Assembly (NCBI GenBank): GCA_030606215.1
Contig: JAUWGW010000009.1
Span: 1-59,466 of the forward strand
From: a bacterium
GTDB taxonomy: Bacteria > NPL-UPA2 > JAUVJM01
DNA: 59,466 bases
Reading direction: 5' to 3'
Shown: piece after piece, positions 33,645 to 43,002 of the stretch
Position numbering within the stretch: position 1 is the first letter of the stretch
How the letters are laid out: the number at the start of each line of letters is the position of its first letter
Made by a program: the position numbers and the translations under genes
Notes under the pieces: generated by a model
Told to the model about the DNA's origin: nothing
The model's database searches: none
Seen by the model: the letters and a program-made list of their open reading frames with translations, nothing else

Positions 33645-36600
33645 AAGTGGGTGCTAAGACTAAGATTCTATCTTCCGATATTGGGTTGATACTATTTTTG
33701 AGCCTTTTATCCATAACATGGTTCCGGGGCAATTTTATTATTAATGCAGGTGATTTTGGGTTTCCTTTCTCAAGGATACAATTTTTCCGCAACACCTTAT
33801 ATTTTTGGGACGATTCGATTTCTCTTGGTTATCTTGCTCCTGGCCAGTTAGCCTTTCTCGTGCCCTATACTATCTATGCCGCCCTTACGGAACATATCGG
33901 ACTATCGTTGCTCTTCTTCGAAAAATCGTTATTCTATTTATGGTTTGCCCTTTCCGGTTTAGCGATGTACTATTTGTGTTCTGCTCTGGAGTTCAAGAGG
34001 TTAGCGAAACTTGCCGCGTCTCTTTTCTACATGATGAATCCCTATGTTCTTCAAATCCCATGGCATTTAGCCTCTGGTATGTTAATGCCTGCATATCTTA
34101 TGAGTCCTCTTATCTTAGGATTGTTTGTGAGATCCTTGAATTCTCCCAAAGGATTAAGATATATCTTCATCTTGGCGGTTATCTGGTTTGCTATCGGAAC
34201 TTATGGATACGTTAACCCGGCGCTTGCAGTTGTGCATTGGTTTATTGTCTTCTCCTACTTGCTTTATTATTGCTTAATAAACAATAAAGAGCGCGGGCTT
34301 GTTAGGCGGGCGGTCCGCTTGACGTCAATTTTAGTTATCCTGTGGCTGTTTCTGAACCTGTTCTGGATAATTCCCTACGGGAGCGTTGTGTTTGAACAAC
34401 GGAAAGCAGTTTCCGATCCTTCATTGGGGTTCATATCGAGTTTGGAGACTTTCAAACTCAATAGTGCGAAATTGGTAGGTGCCTTAAGATTAGGAGGGCT
34501 CTGGTCTTTGCATGGGGAATGGATAAGGGGCGTCCCTTACTATCGTTGGGCTAAATTCTATCTTACCTGGCCATTTATTCTGATAAGTTTTCTGATTCCA
34601 TTTTTTAGCTTTTTGCCTCTGTTGAAAAACTCGGAGTGCAGGAAAAGTGAATGTATGTATTTGAGTATCCTGACTGTTGTGGGACTGTTTTTAGTTAAGG
34701 GAACCCAATCTCCTCTGGGCAATGTAAATATCTGGCTCTATCGACATATTCCTTTATTGGGGACTGCCTTTAAAGCTAACATTCAGAAGTGGGGACTAAT
34801 GCTTACTCTGGCTATGGCACCACTTTTAGGATTGGGAATAAGTTGCGCCGTTGACTTTTTGTCTGATAGATTTGGCAAGACTATTTCTTCTATATCTACT
34901 GTCTGTATTTTCATTCTCCTTTTTGTAGTTCTTGTTTTTCCTTTCTGGACCGGCGACGTTATTTTTGCAGGTGAGGGAATAGTTCCTTCTGCAAGAATAA
35001 AGGTTCCTGAGTATTATTCTCAGTTTAAGGAATGGACCAGTCAGAACGAAAACAATGAGAGGATTTTTTCTCTGCCACTGTCAAAAAGTAGCAATACTAT
35101 TTATCGCTGGGAAGATACTGGTTATGCAGGAGGCGACATAATAAGGTTCTTTTCTACTAAGCCGATCATATATGCTAATACTGGGATGGGATACGAGATT
35201 CCATTATTACTCAGTAAGCAAATAGAAAAGAGGTCGGGTCAAGTCTCTGCCGGAAGACTTTTCGGATTATTGAACGTTAAATATATACTCTTGCACCGGG
35301 ACATAAATTGGAGACTTATTAGAAATCATCCCTGGTGGTTTAAACACAATCCGGGCAATCTTGATGCTTTCCTTAATTCTCAAGATGGGATTAAACTGGA
35401 TAGAAATTTTGGTAAACTTGACCTTTACAAAATCTCTGACGAATTCTTTCTCCCTCATATTTACTCTTCGTCTGCTTCCACTCTCGTTGCAGGAGATGCA
35501 GGAGCACTTGTGCCAATGAGTTATACTAGATACCTTGATAGGAAACCGGTGTTGTTATTTACGGAGCAGATGAAAGAAGGCACTAATCACCAATTGCTAG
35601 GCGATGGTCGGAAAATCAGTAATATAGTTTTTTGTAATAGTAATTGGCAAGATTTGGTAGTGGATGTGAGTCCAAAGTTAGCACTAGGAGAACAGGAATT
35701 AGAAGTTGGAGTGAAAGAGAAAGGAGATTACGAATTATGGCTTGATTGCTTATCTGTCGAGATTGATGAAGAGGCACTAGATAAACTCGAAATTAAAGTT
35801 GATAACAAAAAGGTCCCTCTTGTGGTAGGAAGTTTACGGAGAGGGAAAGCCAAATGGAAAAGGATTGGGAAGATATATTTGGAAAAGGGAAAGTATCGGA
35901 TAGAGATTCAGAACTCAGATGAAAATGGGAAATTGGCGTTATTCTTGATAAAAAAGGAGAGAAGAGAAAAAGTGCAGAAAGAAATTCAAGGAATTATTGA
36001 TATGCCAGGGGTTAGTGTGGGCTATTTGTTTTCGAGAGAAAGAAGTGATTTAGCAAGTAAATATTTTTATATTCCTGATGACTCTGAGTATATCATTAAA
36101 GCGAAATTATCGCCGAATTTCGTGAGAGCTCGAATTCCGGAAAGTAGTGGTTTGAATCTCGAGTTGGGCTCACTCGAGGAATTTGAAAAGTGGTCTTTTA
36201 AACCTTCTAATGTTACATATAATTACTTTATTGAACCCGGAATATTGGCTGTATCAGCTTATTTTGACGGGGATTCTAAGGAGGATGAGTATGTGCAGAT
36301 GAGAAGGGAGGGGCTTAAAATAGATTTAGAAGAGTATTCTTGGTTTGATTTGACTTATAAGGTAGAAGACCCTAAAGTTCAGACAATAGAGGTTGTTCTT
36401 GGAATTGATTTTGACAGAGATGGAGTTGTGGATGTGTATATAAAGGGTATTTATCCAAGACCAGCGGCGACAAGGTTTGATAAATTCAGTTATAATGTTC
36501 TGGGGAAGGTGAAAAGGCGTTTCCCTGATAAGGGACATTACGACTTATTAGAGTTAGAACTTTATCCTCATAAACTCTGGAGAGTGGATTGCAAATCTTT

Positions 36601-37888
36601 TAAAAGAAGGGGGAAGTATGAATTTCATATTAAGAACATGGAGTTCTGCAATTACGGCGAAGATTTGTTAGAGGTTTGTGATTATGCACTCGATAGCGAC
36701 ATGGGAGAGGAAGATGAATTAAGAAAGTGGAGAGTTAGTTCGAATTTGCAAAGCTATTCCTGCAGTATCCAGGATGGGGATTTAGTCATCACAGATAGGT
36801 TTGATGGACAGGTTGATGAGAATGTTACTTTATCAAGGTCGTTTGAAAATTTGAATCTTGAGGAATTCCAGTTCATCGAGCTTGAGTATAAGGTTGATGA
36901 CCCCCTATTCCAAAGTCTTGAAGTTGTTCTCAGGTTAGATTTTGATAAAGATGGAATTGCTGACAAAGATATATTCAGTTCGATTTCTCTTTCCAAAACT
37001 TTCAAAAAATTCAGATTTAATGCTTTTGAGGTGGCTAAAGAGTCTTGCCCTGGGGTGAAAGAATATCATTTGCTTCAAGTGAGGTTGCGTTTGAAGGAGG
37101 GAAGAAAGGATTTTGTGGGATTTGCGAGAAAGGGCAAGTACTCCTGGTATTTCAGAGACATGAAGATATACTCTACTTCCTTTGTTTCACCTGATGACTT
37201 TGCTTTTGATAGACCCGTGTTTGAAGTTGATGGAGAGAAATGCTGTTTCAAGGGAAAGTTTAAGAATAGGCGGGAAGTTGAGGATGTGTTGTTTAGCAGG
37301 GAAGTTTACTTAAAGAAAGGAGAACGTTCAATTTCAAATCTGTTGAGAGAGGGGGGCAACTTTGAGTTTGATTGGGTTGTTATTAAGCCAATGAGCGGGG
37401 ACTTGTCGGCTCAAAATGAGCCGAAGATAGTTTTCAAAAGGGTGAATCCGACGAAGTATGAAGTGAAGGTGAGTGAAGCCAGTAAGCCATTATGGCTGGT
37501 GTTTTCAGAGAGTTTTCATAAGCAGTGGAGGTTATACCACGAGCAAAGGCTGGAGAGCCGCCCCAGTTTCGGTGGGTATTCTGAGGAGCCAGGCGAGATT
37601 GTGGCGGAGTATCCAAAGCTGGGAGTGAAAGAGGCCAAACACACAATGAGGTTTGCTCCGGAAGATATCAAGTATCTGTTTAAAAAGCCATTGGATGCTG
37701 AACATCATGTGGTCAATGGCTATGCCAATGGGTGGTATATAGAGCCAGATAAATTGGGTTTGGGGGAGAATTTCAAATTAACACTGTATTTCTGGCCACA
37801 GAGTCTATTCTATTTAGGATTGGGAATATCGGGATTAACTCTTACTGGATGTATTGTGCATCTTGGGAAGCGTTGGAGGAGAGATTGA
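33641..37888 (+). CDS. Giant polytopic membrane protein with duplicated Asp-box module, AftD/GT-C-like
   Basis: 1415 residues. The first 450 or so contain about ten hydrophobic segments. An acidic first loop (NAGDFGFPFSRIQFFRNTLY) recalls AftD-type arabinofuranosyltransferases (DUF3367) and other GT-C enzymes. A long extracytoplasmic region follows with a duplicated module of about 175 residues. Each copy contains KVEDPKVQTIEVVL or KVDDPLFQSLEVVL, then DFDRDGVVD (near 923) or DFDKDGIAD (near 1100), and ends in a GKYEFHI or GKYSWYF strand. These Asp boxes look like dockerin/EF-hand calcium loops. A hydrophobic segment closes the protein. Probable glycosyltransferase with carbohydrate-binding C-terminus. 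Confidence 0.7.
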   Translation: MKVGAKTKILSSDIGLILFLSLLSITWFRGNFIINAGDFGFPFSRIQFFRNTLYFWDDSISLGYLAPGQLAFLVPYTIYAALTEHIGLSLLFFEKSLFYLWFALSGLAMYYLCSALEFKRLAKLAASLFYMMNPYVLQIPWHLASGMLMPAYLMSPLILGLFVRSLNSPKGLRYIFILAVIWFAIGTYGYVNPALAVVHWFIVFSYLLYYCLINNKERGLVRRAVRLTSILVILWLFLNLFWIIPYGSVVFEQRKAVSDPSLGFISSLETFKLNSAKLVGALRLGGLWSLHGEWIRGVPYYRWAKFYLTWPFILISFLIPFFSFLPLLKNSECRKSECMYLSILTVVGLFLVKGTQSPLGNVNIWLYRHIPLLGTAFKANIQKWGLMLTLAMAPLLGLGISCAVDFLSDRFGKTISSISTVCIFILLFVVLVFPFWTGDVIFAGEGIVPSARIKVPEYYSQFKEWTSQNENNERIFSLPLSKSSNTIYRWEDTGYAGGDIIRFFSTKPIIYANTGMGYEIPLLLSKQIEKRSGQVSAGRLFGLLNVKYILLHRDINWRLIRNHPWWFKHNPGNLDAFLNSQDGIKLDRNFGKLDLYKISDEFFLPHIYSSSASTLVAGDAGALVPMSYTRYLDRKPVLLFTEQMKEGTNHQLLGDGRKISNIVFCNSNWQDLVVDVSPKLALGEQELEVGVKEKGDYELWLDCLSVEIDEEALDKLEIKVDNKKVPLVVGSLRRGKAKWKRIGKIYLEKGKYRIEIQNSDENGKLALFLIKKERREKVQKEIQGIIDMPGVSVGYLFSRERSDLASKYFYIPDDSEYIIKAKLSPNFVRARIPESSGLNLELGSLEEFEKWSFKPSNVTYNYFIEPGILAVSAYFDGDSKEDEYVQMRREGLKIDLEEYSWFDLTYKVEDPKVQTIEVVLGIDFDRDGVVDVYIKGIYPRPAATRFDKFSYNVLGKVKRRFPDKGHYDLLELELYPHKLWRVDCKSFKRRGKYEFHIKNMEFCNYGEDLLEVCDYALDSDMGEEDELRKWRVSSNLQSYSCSIQDGDLVITDRFDGQVDENVTLSRSFENLNLEEFQFIELEYKVDDPLFQSLEVVLRLDFDKDGIADKDIFSSISLSKTFKKFRFNAFEVAKESCPGVKEYHLLQVRLRLKEGRKDFVGFARKGKYSWYFRDMKIYSTSFVSPDDFAFDRPVFEVDGEKCCFKGKFKNRREVEDVLFSREVYLKKGERSISNLLREGGNFEFDWVVIKPMSGDLSAQNEPKIVFKRVNPTKYEVKVSEASKPLWLVFSESFHKQWRLYHEQRLESRPSFGGYSEEPGEIVAEYPKLGVKEAKHTMRFAPEDIKYLFKKPLDAEHHVVNGYANGWYIEPDKLGLGENFKLTLYFWPQSLFYLGLGISGLTLTGCIVHLGKRWRRD

Positions 37889-38094
37889 AAAAGGAAATTT
37901 TCCGATTTTTGAATTATCTTAAAGAAAATCCTGGCTCGGGATTTATTATTCTGTTTATGATTTTACTCATTACATGTGCATTTTTATTAATAGTGAGAAA
38001 TGAGAATGCGGCTGAAATTCTGGCTGGTTGGGCTTATTTATTTTTGGTTGTTGGGGTGATTGTAAAAATTATTGAGTTGAGAAAAAATAAATGA
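37885..38094 (+). CDS. Small two-helix membrane protein
   Basis: A 69-residue product from TTG 37885, whose TTGA overlaps the stop of the giant gene; GGAGG lies five bases upstream. Two hydrophobic segments (GFIILFMILLITCAFLLIV and ILAGWAYLFLVVGVIVKII) flank NENAAE. An in-frame ATG at 37849 exists but would need a longer overlap. No family recognised. It lies between two large GT-C-like genes with overlaps on both sides, so it may be a partner subunit. Function unknown. Confidence 0.65.
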   Translation: MKKEIFRFLNYLKENPGSGFIILFMILLITCAFLLIVRNENAAEILAGWAYLFLVVGVIVKIIELRKNK

Positions 38095-40229
38095 AGAAGT
38101 TTTATAAAGAAATTTTAATATTTCTTTTTTTTATTTTCCTAACGTTTCTCTGGACCTATCCTCTTGTTTTTAGAATGCACACGGGTATTTTTAGTGACCC
38201 GGAATGGATGTTTGATTCGCTTGGTTCACTACATGGTATTTGGTGGCAAAAATGTGCTTGGCTAAACGGGTTTCCGTCTACTTTTAATCACTTGGTTGCC
38301 TTTCCTTTTGGAGTTAATACGAGTAGGCAAGTAACTCAACCCTGCTTAGTGTATCCCTTATTAGTACTCTCATTATGGCAAAATGAATTGTTCGCTCATA
38401 ATTTCTTAACTTTAGTCAGTTTTGTGCTTTCAGCTGTTTTCTCTTATTGCCTTCTGTATTATTTAACTAAAAATAAATTAGCCAGTATGGTCTCGGGATT
38501 GATTTTCTCTTTTCCCCCAAACCATTTTCTCCAAGCCTTTTCTCATCTTGACCAAGCACAGATTCAGTGGATGCCGTTGTATGTGCTTTCCTTGCTCATA
38601 TTAAATGAACAAAGGTCTTACCGGAGTGCGTTCTTCTTGGCTTTTACCTTTTCCATGGTAACTCTTTCATGTGCCTATTTGGGATATTTCATGGTCATAT
38701 TTACAGTCGGGTTCATTTTGTTCAATATGTATAAATGGGGACAGAGCGGAAAAAAGAGAAATAGGAATGCATTGAGGAAATACGTTAAAATAATACTAGT
38801 TGCTGTGTCTCTCTCCTTAATTATAATTTTACCCTTTTACTGGCTTGCAATCGAAACCATTTTATCTCCATCTAAGTTGGATGAAGCAGTCTCCTCAGGA
38901 TACGTTCGTCCTTTAAAAGATTTGTATAAGTATTCTGCGAGGGTGAGTGACTATTTTGCTCCTTCAGAATATCATCCAATTTTTGGGAAGATTGATTTCT
39001 GGTTTATGAAACCATATACAAAGCCATCAAGGCACTGGGCAGAGAGGACTCTTTATCTGGGAATGATGCCTTTATTCTTAACGGTGTATGGAGTCATGAG
39101 ATGGTGGAAGAGGAAAAAAAGGAAAATGAGTAGCGGAAGGGAAAATTTCATAATCCCATTTTTTATATTCTCTGCTTTTCTTGCTTTTCTTTTTTCCCTT
39201 ACTCCGACAGTAAACATTTTTGGAATCCCTATTCCTACACCATCATTTTTTATGCATAAGATTGCTCCAATGTTTCGTTGTTCATGCAGGTTTGGGACAG
39301 TTGTGATCCTCTGCATTTCTGTTTTAGCCGGTTTTGGAATAAAGGAATTGTTGGGCAGAGTGCAAAATAAGGGAAGGCGAGTAGCAGTTAGTTCCTTTAT
39401 AATAGGATTTATTCTCTTTGAATTTACAGTTATCCCTCCTTTTAGAAATGTGGATTTAAGCAAAACTCCTCCTGTCTACAAATGGCTTGCTTCGGAACCT
39501 TCCGATGTGGTAATTGCTGAATATCCATGGATAGGCTCCATACAGGAGAAACATTACGAATACCTCTTCTATCAAAGAGTTCATCAAAAGAGGATGGTTA
39601 ATGGTGCTCCTGGTTGGACATTTGGAGAAGCTGTCAGAAAGCAAGCGAGAAAGATTGGGAATCCGGAGACTGCTTCTATCCTAAGCTATCTGGGAGCAAA
39701 GTATGTAATTGTTCATAAGGATGCTTATAATTCTGGAGATATTGAAAAGATTAATGGTAATCCTGATCTAGTGTTCGTTAAAAATTTCCCATCAGCAATT
39801 GTCTATGAAGTGGTTACTGAGAGTCCCGAACTAGTTACGATTTTCTGGAAGAGTTTTGCTATGTGGGAGAGGTGGGATGATGGTTCGGTCTGGCGATGGG
39901 CCGGGAATAACGCTACCATGTGGTTATGTAATACGATGGAAGAAAATATTCAAATTGATTTTAAATTCACCGTCCTTTCCTTTTACAGGGGGAGAACTCT
40001 AAGAATATTTTTAAATGATAAACTGATAAAAAGCATGCAGGTTCAGGCTCCGTCTGATATTTCTTTGGCTCATCGAGTCTCTTTGAAAAATTTGGAACTC
40101 AAGCCCGGAGAGAATATAATCAAGTTCTTTACTCCTCAAGGAACGGATAAAATAGATGATATTTTGCATAATGGCGACCAAAGAATGGTAAGCCTTGCCT
40201 TCAGTAATTTTAAGATAAAGAAGAGGTAG
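38091..40229 (+). CDS. Polytopic membrane protein, GT-C glycosyltransferase-like
   Basis: 712 residues with about ten hydrophobic segments in the first 460. The first loop carries the acidic pair SDPEWMFDSLGSLHGIWW, positioned as in GT-C and YfhO/PMT-like enzymes. The C-terminal 250 residues are soluble (from RNVDLSKTPPVYKWLASEPS on) and include EYPWIGSIQEKHYEYLFYQR, resembling the C-terminal part of YfhO-like proteins. It would act on the periplasmic side with a polyprenyl-phosphate sugar donor. ATG overlaps the small membrane gene (ATGA). It is the third of the large membrane enzymes in the locus. Confidence 0.72.
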   Translation: MKKFYKEILIFLFFIFLTFLWTYPLVFRMHTGIFSDPEWMFDSLGSLHGIWWQKCAWLNGFPSTFNHLVAFPFGVNTSRQVTQPCLVYPLLVLSLWQNELFAHNFLTLVSFVLSAVFSYCLLYYLTKNKLASMVSGLIFSFPPNHFLQAFSHLDQAQIQWMPLYVLSLLILNEQRSYRSAFFLAFTFSMVTLSCAYLGYFMVIFTVGFILFNMYKWGQSGKKRNRNALRKYVKIILVAVSLSLIIILPFYWLAIETILSPSKLDEAVSSGYVRPLKDLYKYSARVSDYFAPSEYHPIFGKIDFWFMKPYTKPSRHWAERTLYLGMMPLFLTVYGVMRWWKRKKRKMSSGRENFIIPFFIFSAFLAFLFSLTPTVNIFGIPIPTPSFFMHKIAPMFRCSCRFGTVVILCISVLAGFGIKELLGRVQNKGRRVAVSSFIIGFILFEFTVIPPFRNVDLSKTPPVYKWLASEPSDVVIAEYPWIGSIQEKHYEYLFYQRVHQKRMVNGAPGWTFGEAVRKQARKIGNPETASILSYLGAKYVIVHKDAYNSGDIEKINGNPDLVFVKNFPSAIVYEVVTESPELVTIFWKSFAMWERWDDGSVWRWAGNNATMWLCNTMEENIQIDFKFTVLSFYRGRTLRIFLNDKLIKSMQVQAPSDISLAHRVSLKNLELKPGENIIKFFTPQGTDKIDDILHNGDQRMVSLAFSNFKIKKR

Positions 40230-40245
40230 AGGAGCTCAGTCAATA

Positions 40246-41370
40246 ATGAAAGATAAAGTTGCTACTGATTGCAGGTTTTTTTCGGGGGAGAAACCGTGTG
40301 ATTTTCACAAGGAGTATGGGGTTAAGTGTGGCGATTGCCAATACTACAGCCCTGTTAAAGAGAGAATTCTGATTATAAAGATGGGGGCGAAGGGAGATGT
40401 TTTAAGGACAACTTGTATACTTACGGGTTTAAAAGAGAAATATCCAGATTCTTATGTAACATGGGTGGTGGAGAATGGTGCTGGGCAGTTGCTTCATAAT
40501 ATAGGTTTAATTGATAGGGTTCTGGAATTTTCTCTGGAAACAGTTGTAACGCTTCAGGCAGAAAAATTTGACCTTGTTTTGAGTCTTGATTCATCGGTTC
40601 TGAGTGCTTCCCTAGCAGAGAAGGTGAATGCTGAAGAGAAAAAAGGATTCGGGCTGAATAGGGAGGGGAAGATATATCCATTCAATCCTGAGGCGGAAGA
40701 ATGGTTCAGAATGGGTATTTTTGATGATTTGAAGCGTAAGAATAGAAAGACATATCAGGAGATAATACTTGAGATGGCAGGTATTTCAACAAAGAACTAT
40801 GAAATAATTGTCAATTTGACTGATGAGGAGAAAGAGTTTGCGAGAGCTTTCTCTAAGGAGAAGGGAATAGATGGTTCCTCACCCATTATAGGACTTAATA
40901 CAGGAGCGGGTGGCAGGTGGCTACTTAAAAAATGGACATTGGATGGATATCTTGAACTTATTGAAAAAATACATGAAGAGCTTTCTGCAAAGATTTTATT
41001 ATTCGGGGCTGAAGAAGAAAGAGAAAGAAATCGGTGGTTAAAAGAAAAATCTCCATATCCTGTTATTGACACAGGTTCGGGAAACACTCTGAGAGAGTTT
41101 TTTGCTCTTCTAAATCTTTGCGACATTGTTGTAGCTGGTGATACACTGGCAGTTCATGCGGCTGTTGGGCTTAAGAAGAAAGTAGTTGTCATTTTGGGCC
41201 CTACCTCTCCCTCTGAAATAGAACTCTACGGGATAGGGGAGAAGGTTATTGCTCCTGTTGACTGTATTGGTTGTTACAGGCAGAGCTGTAATCACAAACC
41301 TTCATGTATGGATTTGATAACTGCTGAATCAGTGTTCAGTGCAATCTCAAGATTGCTTTGCGGTTCTTAG
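40246..41370 (+). CDS. GT9 heptosyltransferase-like enzyme with cysteine clusters
   Basis: 374 residues. A short N-terminal cysteine motif (CRFFSGEKPCDFHKEYG, then KCGDCQYY) precedes a GT-B core with RILIIKMGAKGDVLRTT, GLNTGAGGRWLLKKW and VVAGDTLAVHAAVGLKKKVV, all family 9 hallmarks. A second cluster lies near the C-terminus (CIGCYRQSC and PSCM). The nucleotide donor is ADP-heptose in known members, but other sugars occur. It would act in LPS core or related lipid-glycan synthesis at the cytoplasmic face. The last gene of the polysaccharide unit before a terminal-repeat element. Confidence 0.85.
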   Translation: MKDKVATDCRFFSGEKPCDFHKEYGVKCGDCQYYSPVKERILIIKMGAKGDVLRTTCILTGLKEKYPDSYVTWVVENGAGQLLHNIGLIDRVLEFSLETVVTLQAEKFDLVLSLDSSVLSASLAEKVNAEEKKGFGLNREGKIYPFNPEAEEWFRMGIFDDLKRKNRKTYQEIILEMAGISTKNYEIIVNLTDEEKEFARAFSKEKGIDGSSPIIGLNTGAGGRWLLKKWTLDGYLELIEKIHEELSAKILLFGAEEERERNRWLKEKSPYPVIDTGSGNTLREFFALLNLCDIVVAGDTLAVHAAVGLKKKVVVILGPTSPSEIELYGIGEKVIAPVDCIGCYRQSCNHKPSCMDLITAESVFSAISRLLCGS

Positions 41371-41391
41371 CTCCTTAATGTTGTTGGATGT

Positions 41392-41498
41392 TGTCATTCC
41401 TGCGGAAGCAGGAATCTAAAATAAAGACTTGTCCCCACGAAAGTGGGGATGGATTCCCGCTGGAGTTTACCCCTGTGAAAACAGGGGCGGGAATGACA
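41392..41498. mobile_element. Non-autonomous palindromic element with TGTCATTCC ends
   Basis: TGTCATTCC (41392-41400) and GGAATGACA (41490-41498) are perfect terminal inverted repeats 107 bases apart. Three hairpins lie between: CCTGC with GCAGG, CCCCAC with GTGGGG, and CCCCTG with CAGGGG. There is no reading frame of note. A shorter relative occurs at 51983. It resembles the widespread MITE-like repeat that translates as CHSCECRNP. It fills most of the 168 bases between two glycosyltransferase genes. Confidence 0.8.
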
Positions 41499-41538
41499 GG
41501 AAACGGGATTCACTGAACTCACACGATGCGCTAAGTCT

Positions 41539-42246
41539 ATGAAAACGGTAATTGTAATCCCAACATATAATGAAAGGGGGAATATCTCTACCTTGCTTGA
41601 TAGGATAGATTCCCTTGGTCTTGAGAGTCTTGAGGTTGTTGTGGTTGATGATAATTCTCCTGATAGAACTTGGGGAATTGTTAAAAACAGGATGAGAGAA
41701 GATGCTCATCTTCATCTTCTGCGCAGGATGGAGGCAAGGGGAAGGGGTTTAGCAGGAGTAGCAGGCTTTAAGTATGCACTTGACATTGGAGGGTCAATCA
41801 TAATTGAGATGGATGGAGACCTTTCTCATGACCCTTCGTATATACCGGATTTTCTCAAGGCAATCGAACGGTTTGACGTTATCCTTGGTTCCCGTTTCAT
41901 AAAGGGAGGTGGGGCTCAGCGAAGAAGTTTTTTAAGAGAGGTTATCAGCAGGATGGCTGGATTATACATATGCATAATGCTTGATTTTCGTGTTAAGGAC
42001 CCGACTTCAGGATTTAGATGTTTCAGGGGGGAGGTGCTTGAAGAAATAAATTTATCCACTCTTACTGCAAGAGGTCCTTTTATCGTCACTGAAGTTCTTT
42101 TCCGCTGTTACAGGGAGGGATTCAGAATAGGCGAAATCCCAATTGTTTTCAGGGAAAGATTTCGGGGCAGGTCAAAATTAGGATTTGGGGTACTTCTGAG
42201 GAACTTTCTTGCAGTTCTAAGACTGAGATTTAAACCGGGGACATAA
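41539..42246 (+). CDS. GT2 polyprenyl-phosphate mannose synthase-like
   Basis: 235 residues, no membrane segment. MKTVIVIPTYNERGNISTLL, VVVVDDNSPDRTWGIV and EMDGDLSHDPSYIPDF are typical of DPM1-type enzymes, as is DPTSGFRCFRGEVLEEI. It would form polyprenyl-phosphate hexose as a donor for the GT-C-like enzymes upstream. It has no neighbour overlap and follows the palindromic element, so it may have its own promoter; none is clear. It ends the glycan locus. Confidence 0.88.
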   Translation: MKTVIVIPTYNERGNISTLLDRIDSLGLESLEVVVVDDNSPDRTWGIVKNRMREDAHLHLLRRMEARGRGLAGVAGFKYALDIGGSIIIEMDGDLSHDPSYIPDFLKAIERFDVILGSRFIKGGGAQRRSFLREVISRMAGLYICIMLDFRVKDPTSGFRCFRGEVLEEINLSTLTARGPFIVTEVLFRCYREGFRIGEIPIVFRERFRGRSKLGFGVLLRNFLAVLRLRFKPGT

Positions 42247-42260
42247 GATATGGAAAGTGC

Positions 42261-42289
42261 TTGCAAGAAAAATCCTTCCATGCTATTAT
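42261..42289 (+). promoter_or_regulatory. Sigma70-type promoter for the housekeeping operon
   Basis: TTGCAA (42261-42266) and TATTAT (42284-42289) are spaced by 17 bases. Start near 42296, about 65 bases before the GTG of the deacetylase gene at 42361. It probably drives the run of coupled genes up to 48788. Confidence 0.6.
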
Positions 42290-42360
42290 CCACATCAGGA
42301 TTAAGGTAAATACTTAGTAAACAAAACTTAATTCCAAGTTGCCAAACGAAGTGAGGCATT

Positions 42361-43002
42361 GTGGTATTTATTAATACAAAACAGGTTGTTTGCTGTCGGG
42401 GCGATCCGGATTTGAAAGAAGTTGCTCTTACGTTTGATGATGGTCCGTGCGAACCGTATACAGAGAGGATACTTGATGTACTTGAGAAGCACAATGTGAG
42501 AGCTACATTTTTTATGATTGGCAGAAATGTTGAGAGGTTTCCTGAAATTGCAAAAAAAGTTGCGGATGCCGGTCATGAAATAGGTAATCACACATATGCC
42601 CATAGCAGTTTAGTTCTGAATACTCCACGAAGAATAGCAATGGAGCTTGAGAAGGGGGAGGAAGCTATCAGACGCTGGACAGGTATTTCTACGAGAATGT
42701 TTCGTCCCCCATATGGTGCAAATACGCGGTGGATTCTGACTCAGGCGCTTCGGCGTGGGTATATTATTACAAAGTGGTCTGTGAATGCGGGCGATTGGGG
42801 GAAAGCAAGTGCAGAAAGAATTGTGAGAAGAACTCTTGCTCGTGTTGGAAATGGAGCGATTATTCTTATGCATGATGGAACGAGTTTTCGCAGGAATAAT
42901 CACCGCTGGCAGACAGTTACTGCTCTGCCAAATATAGTGGATACATTAAAGTCTCGTGGATACAGGTTGGTTACTGTTTCAGAACTGTTGCATATAAAAT
43001 GA
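42361..43002 (+). CDS. Polysaccharide deacetylase (NodB/CE4)
   Basis: 213 residues from a GTG start with GTGAGG just upstream. CE4 motifs are complete: ALTFDDGP (motif 1), GNHTYAHSSL (motif 2, HxxxHS zinc ligands), FRPPYGANTRW (motif 3), VNAGDWGK (motif 4) and IILMHDG (motif 5). There is no signal peptide, so the protein is either cytoplasmic or exported in a way I cannot see. It would deacetylate N-acetylated glycan or peptidoglycan. The stop overlaps the start of the GCS2-like gene. Confidence 0.9.
   Translation: MVFINTKQVVCCRGDPDLKEVALTFDDGPCEPYTERILDVLEKHNVRATFFMIGRNVERFPEIAKKVADAGHEIGNHTYAHSSLVLNTPRRIAMELEKGEEAIRRWTGISTRMFRPPYGANTRWILTQALRRGYIITKWSVNAGDWGKASAERIVRRTLARVGNGAIILMHDGTSFRRNNHRWQTVTALPNIVDTLKSRGYRLVTVSELLHIK

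Noticed and set aside
41392-41498. Rho-independent terminator after the GT9 gene
   Set aside because: Several stems with shared terminal inverted repeats and a second copy elsewhere fit a mobile repeat better, and there is no T-run.
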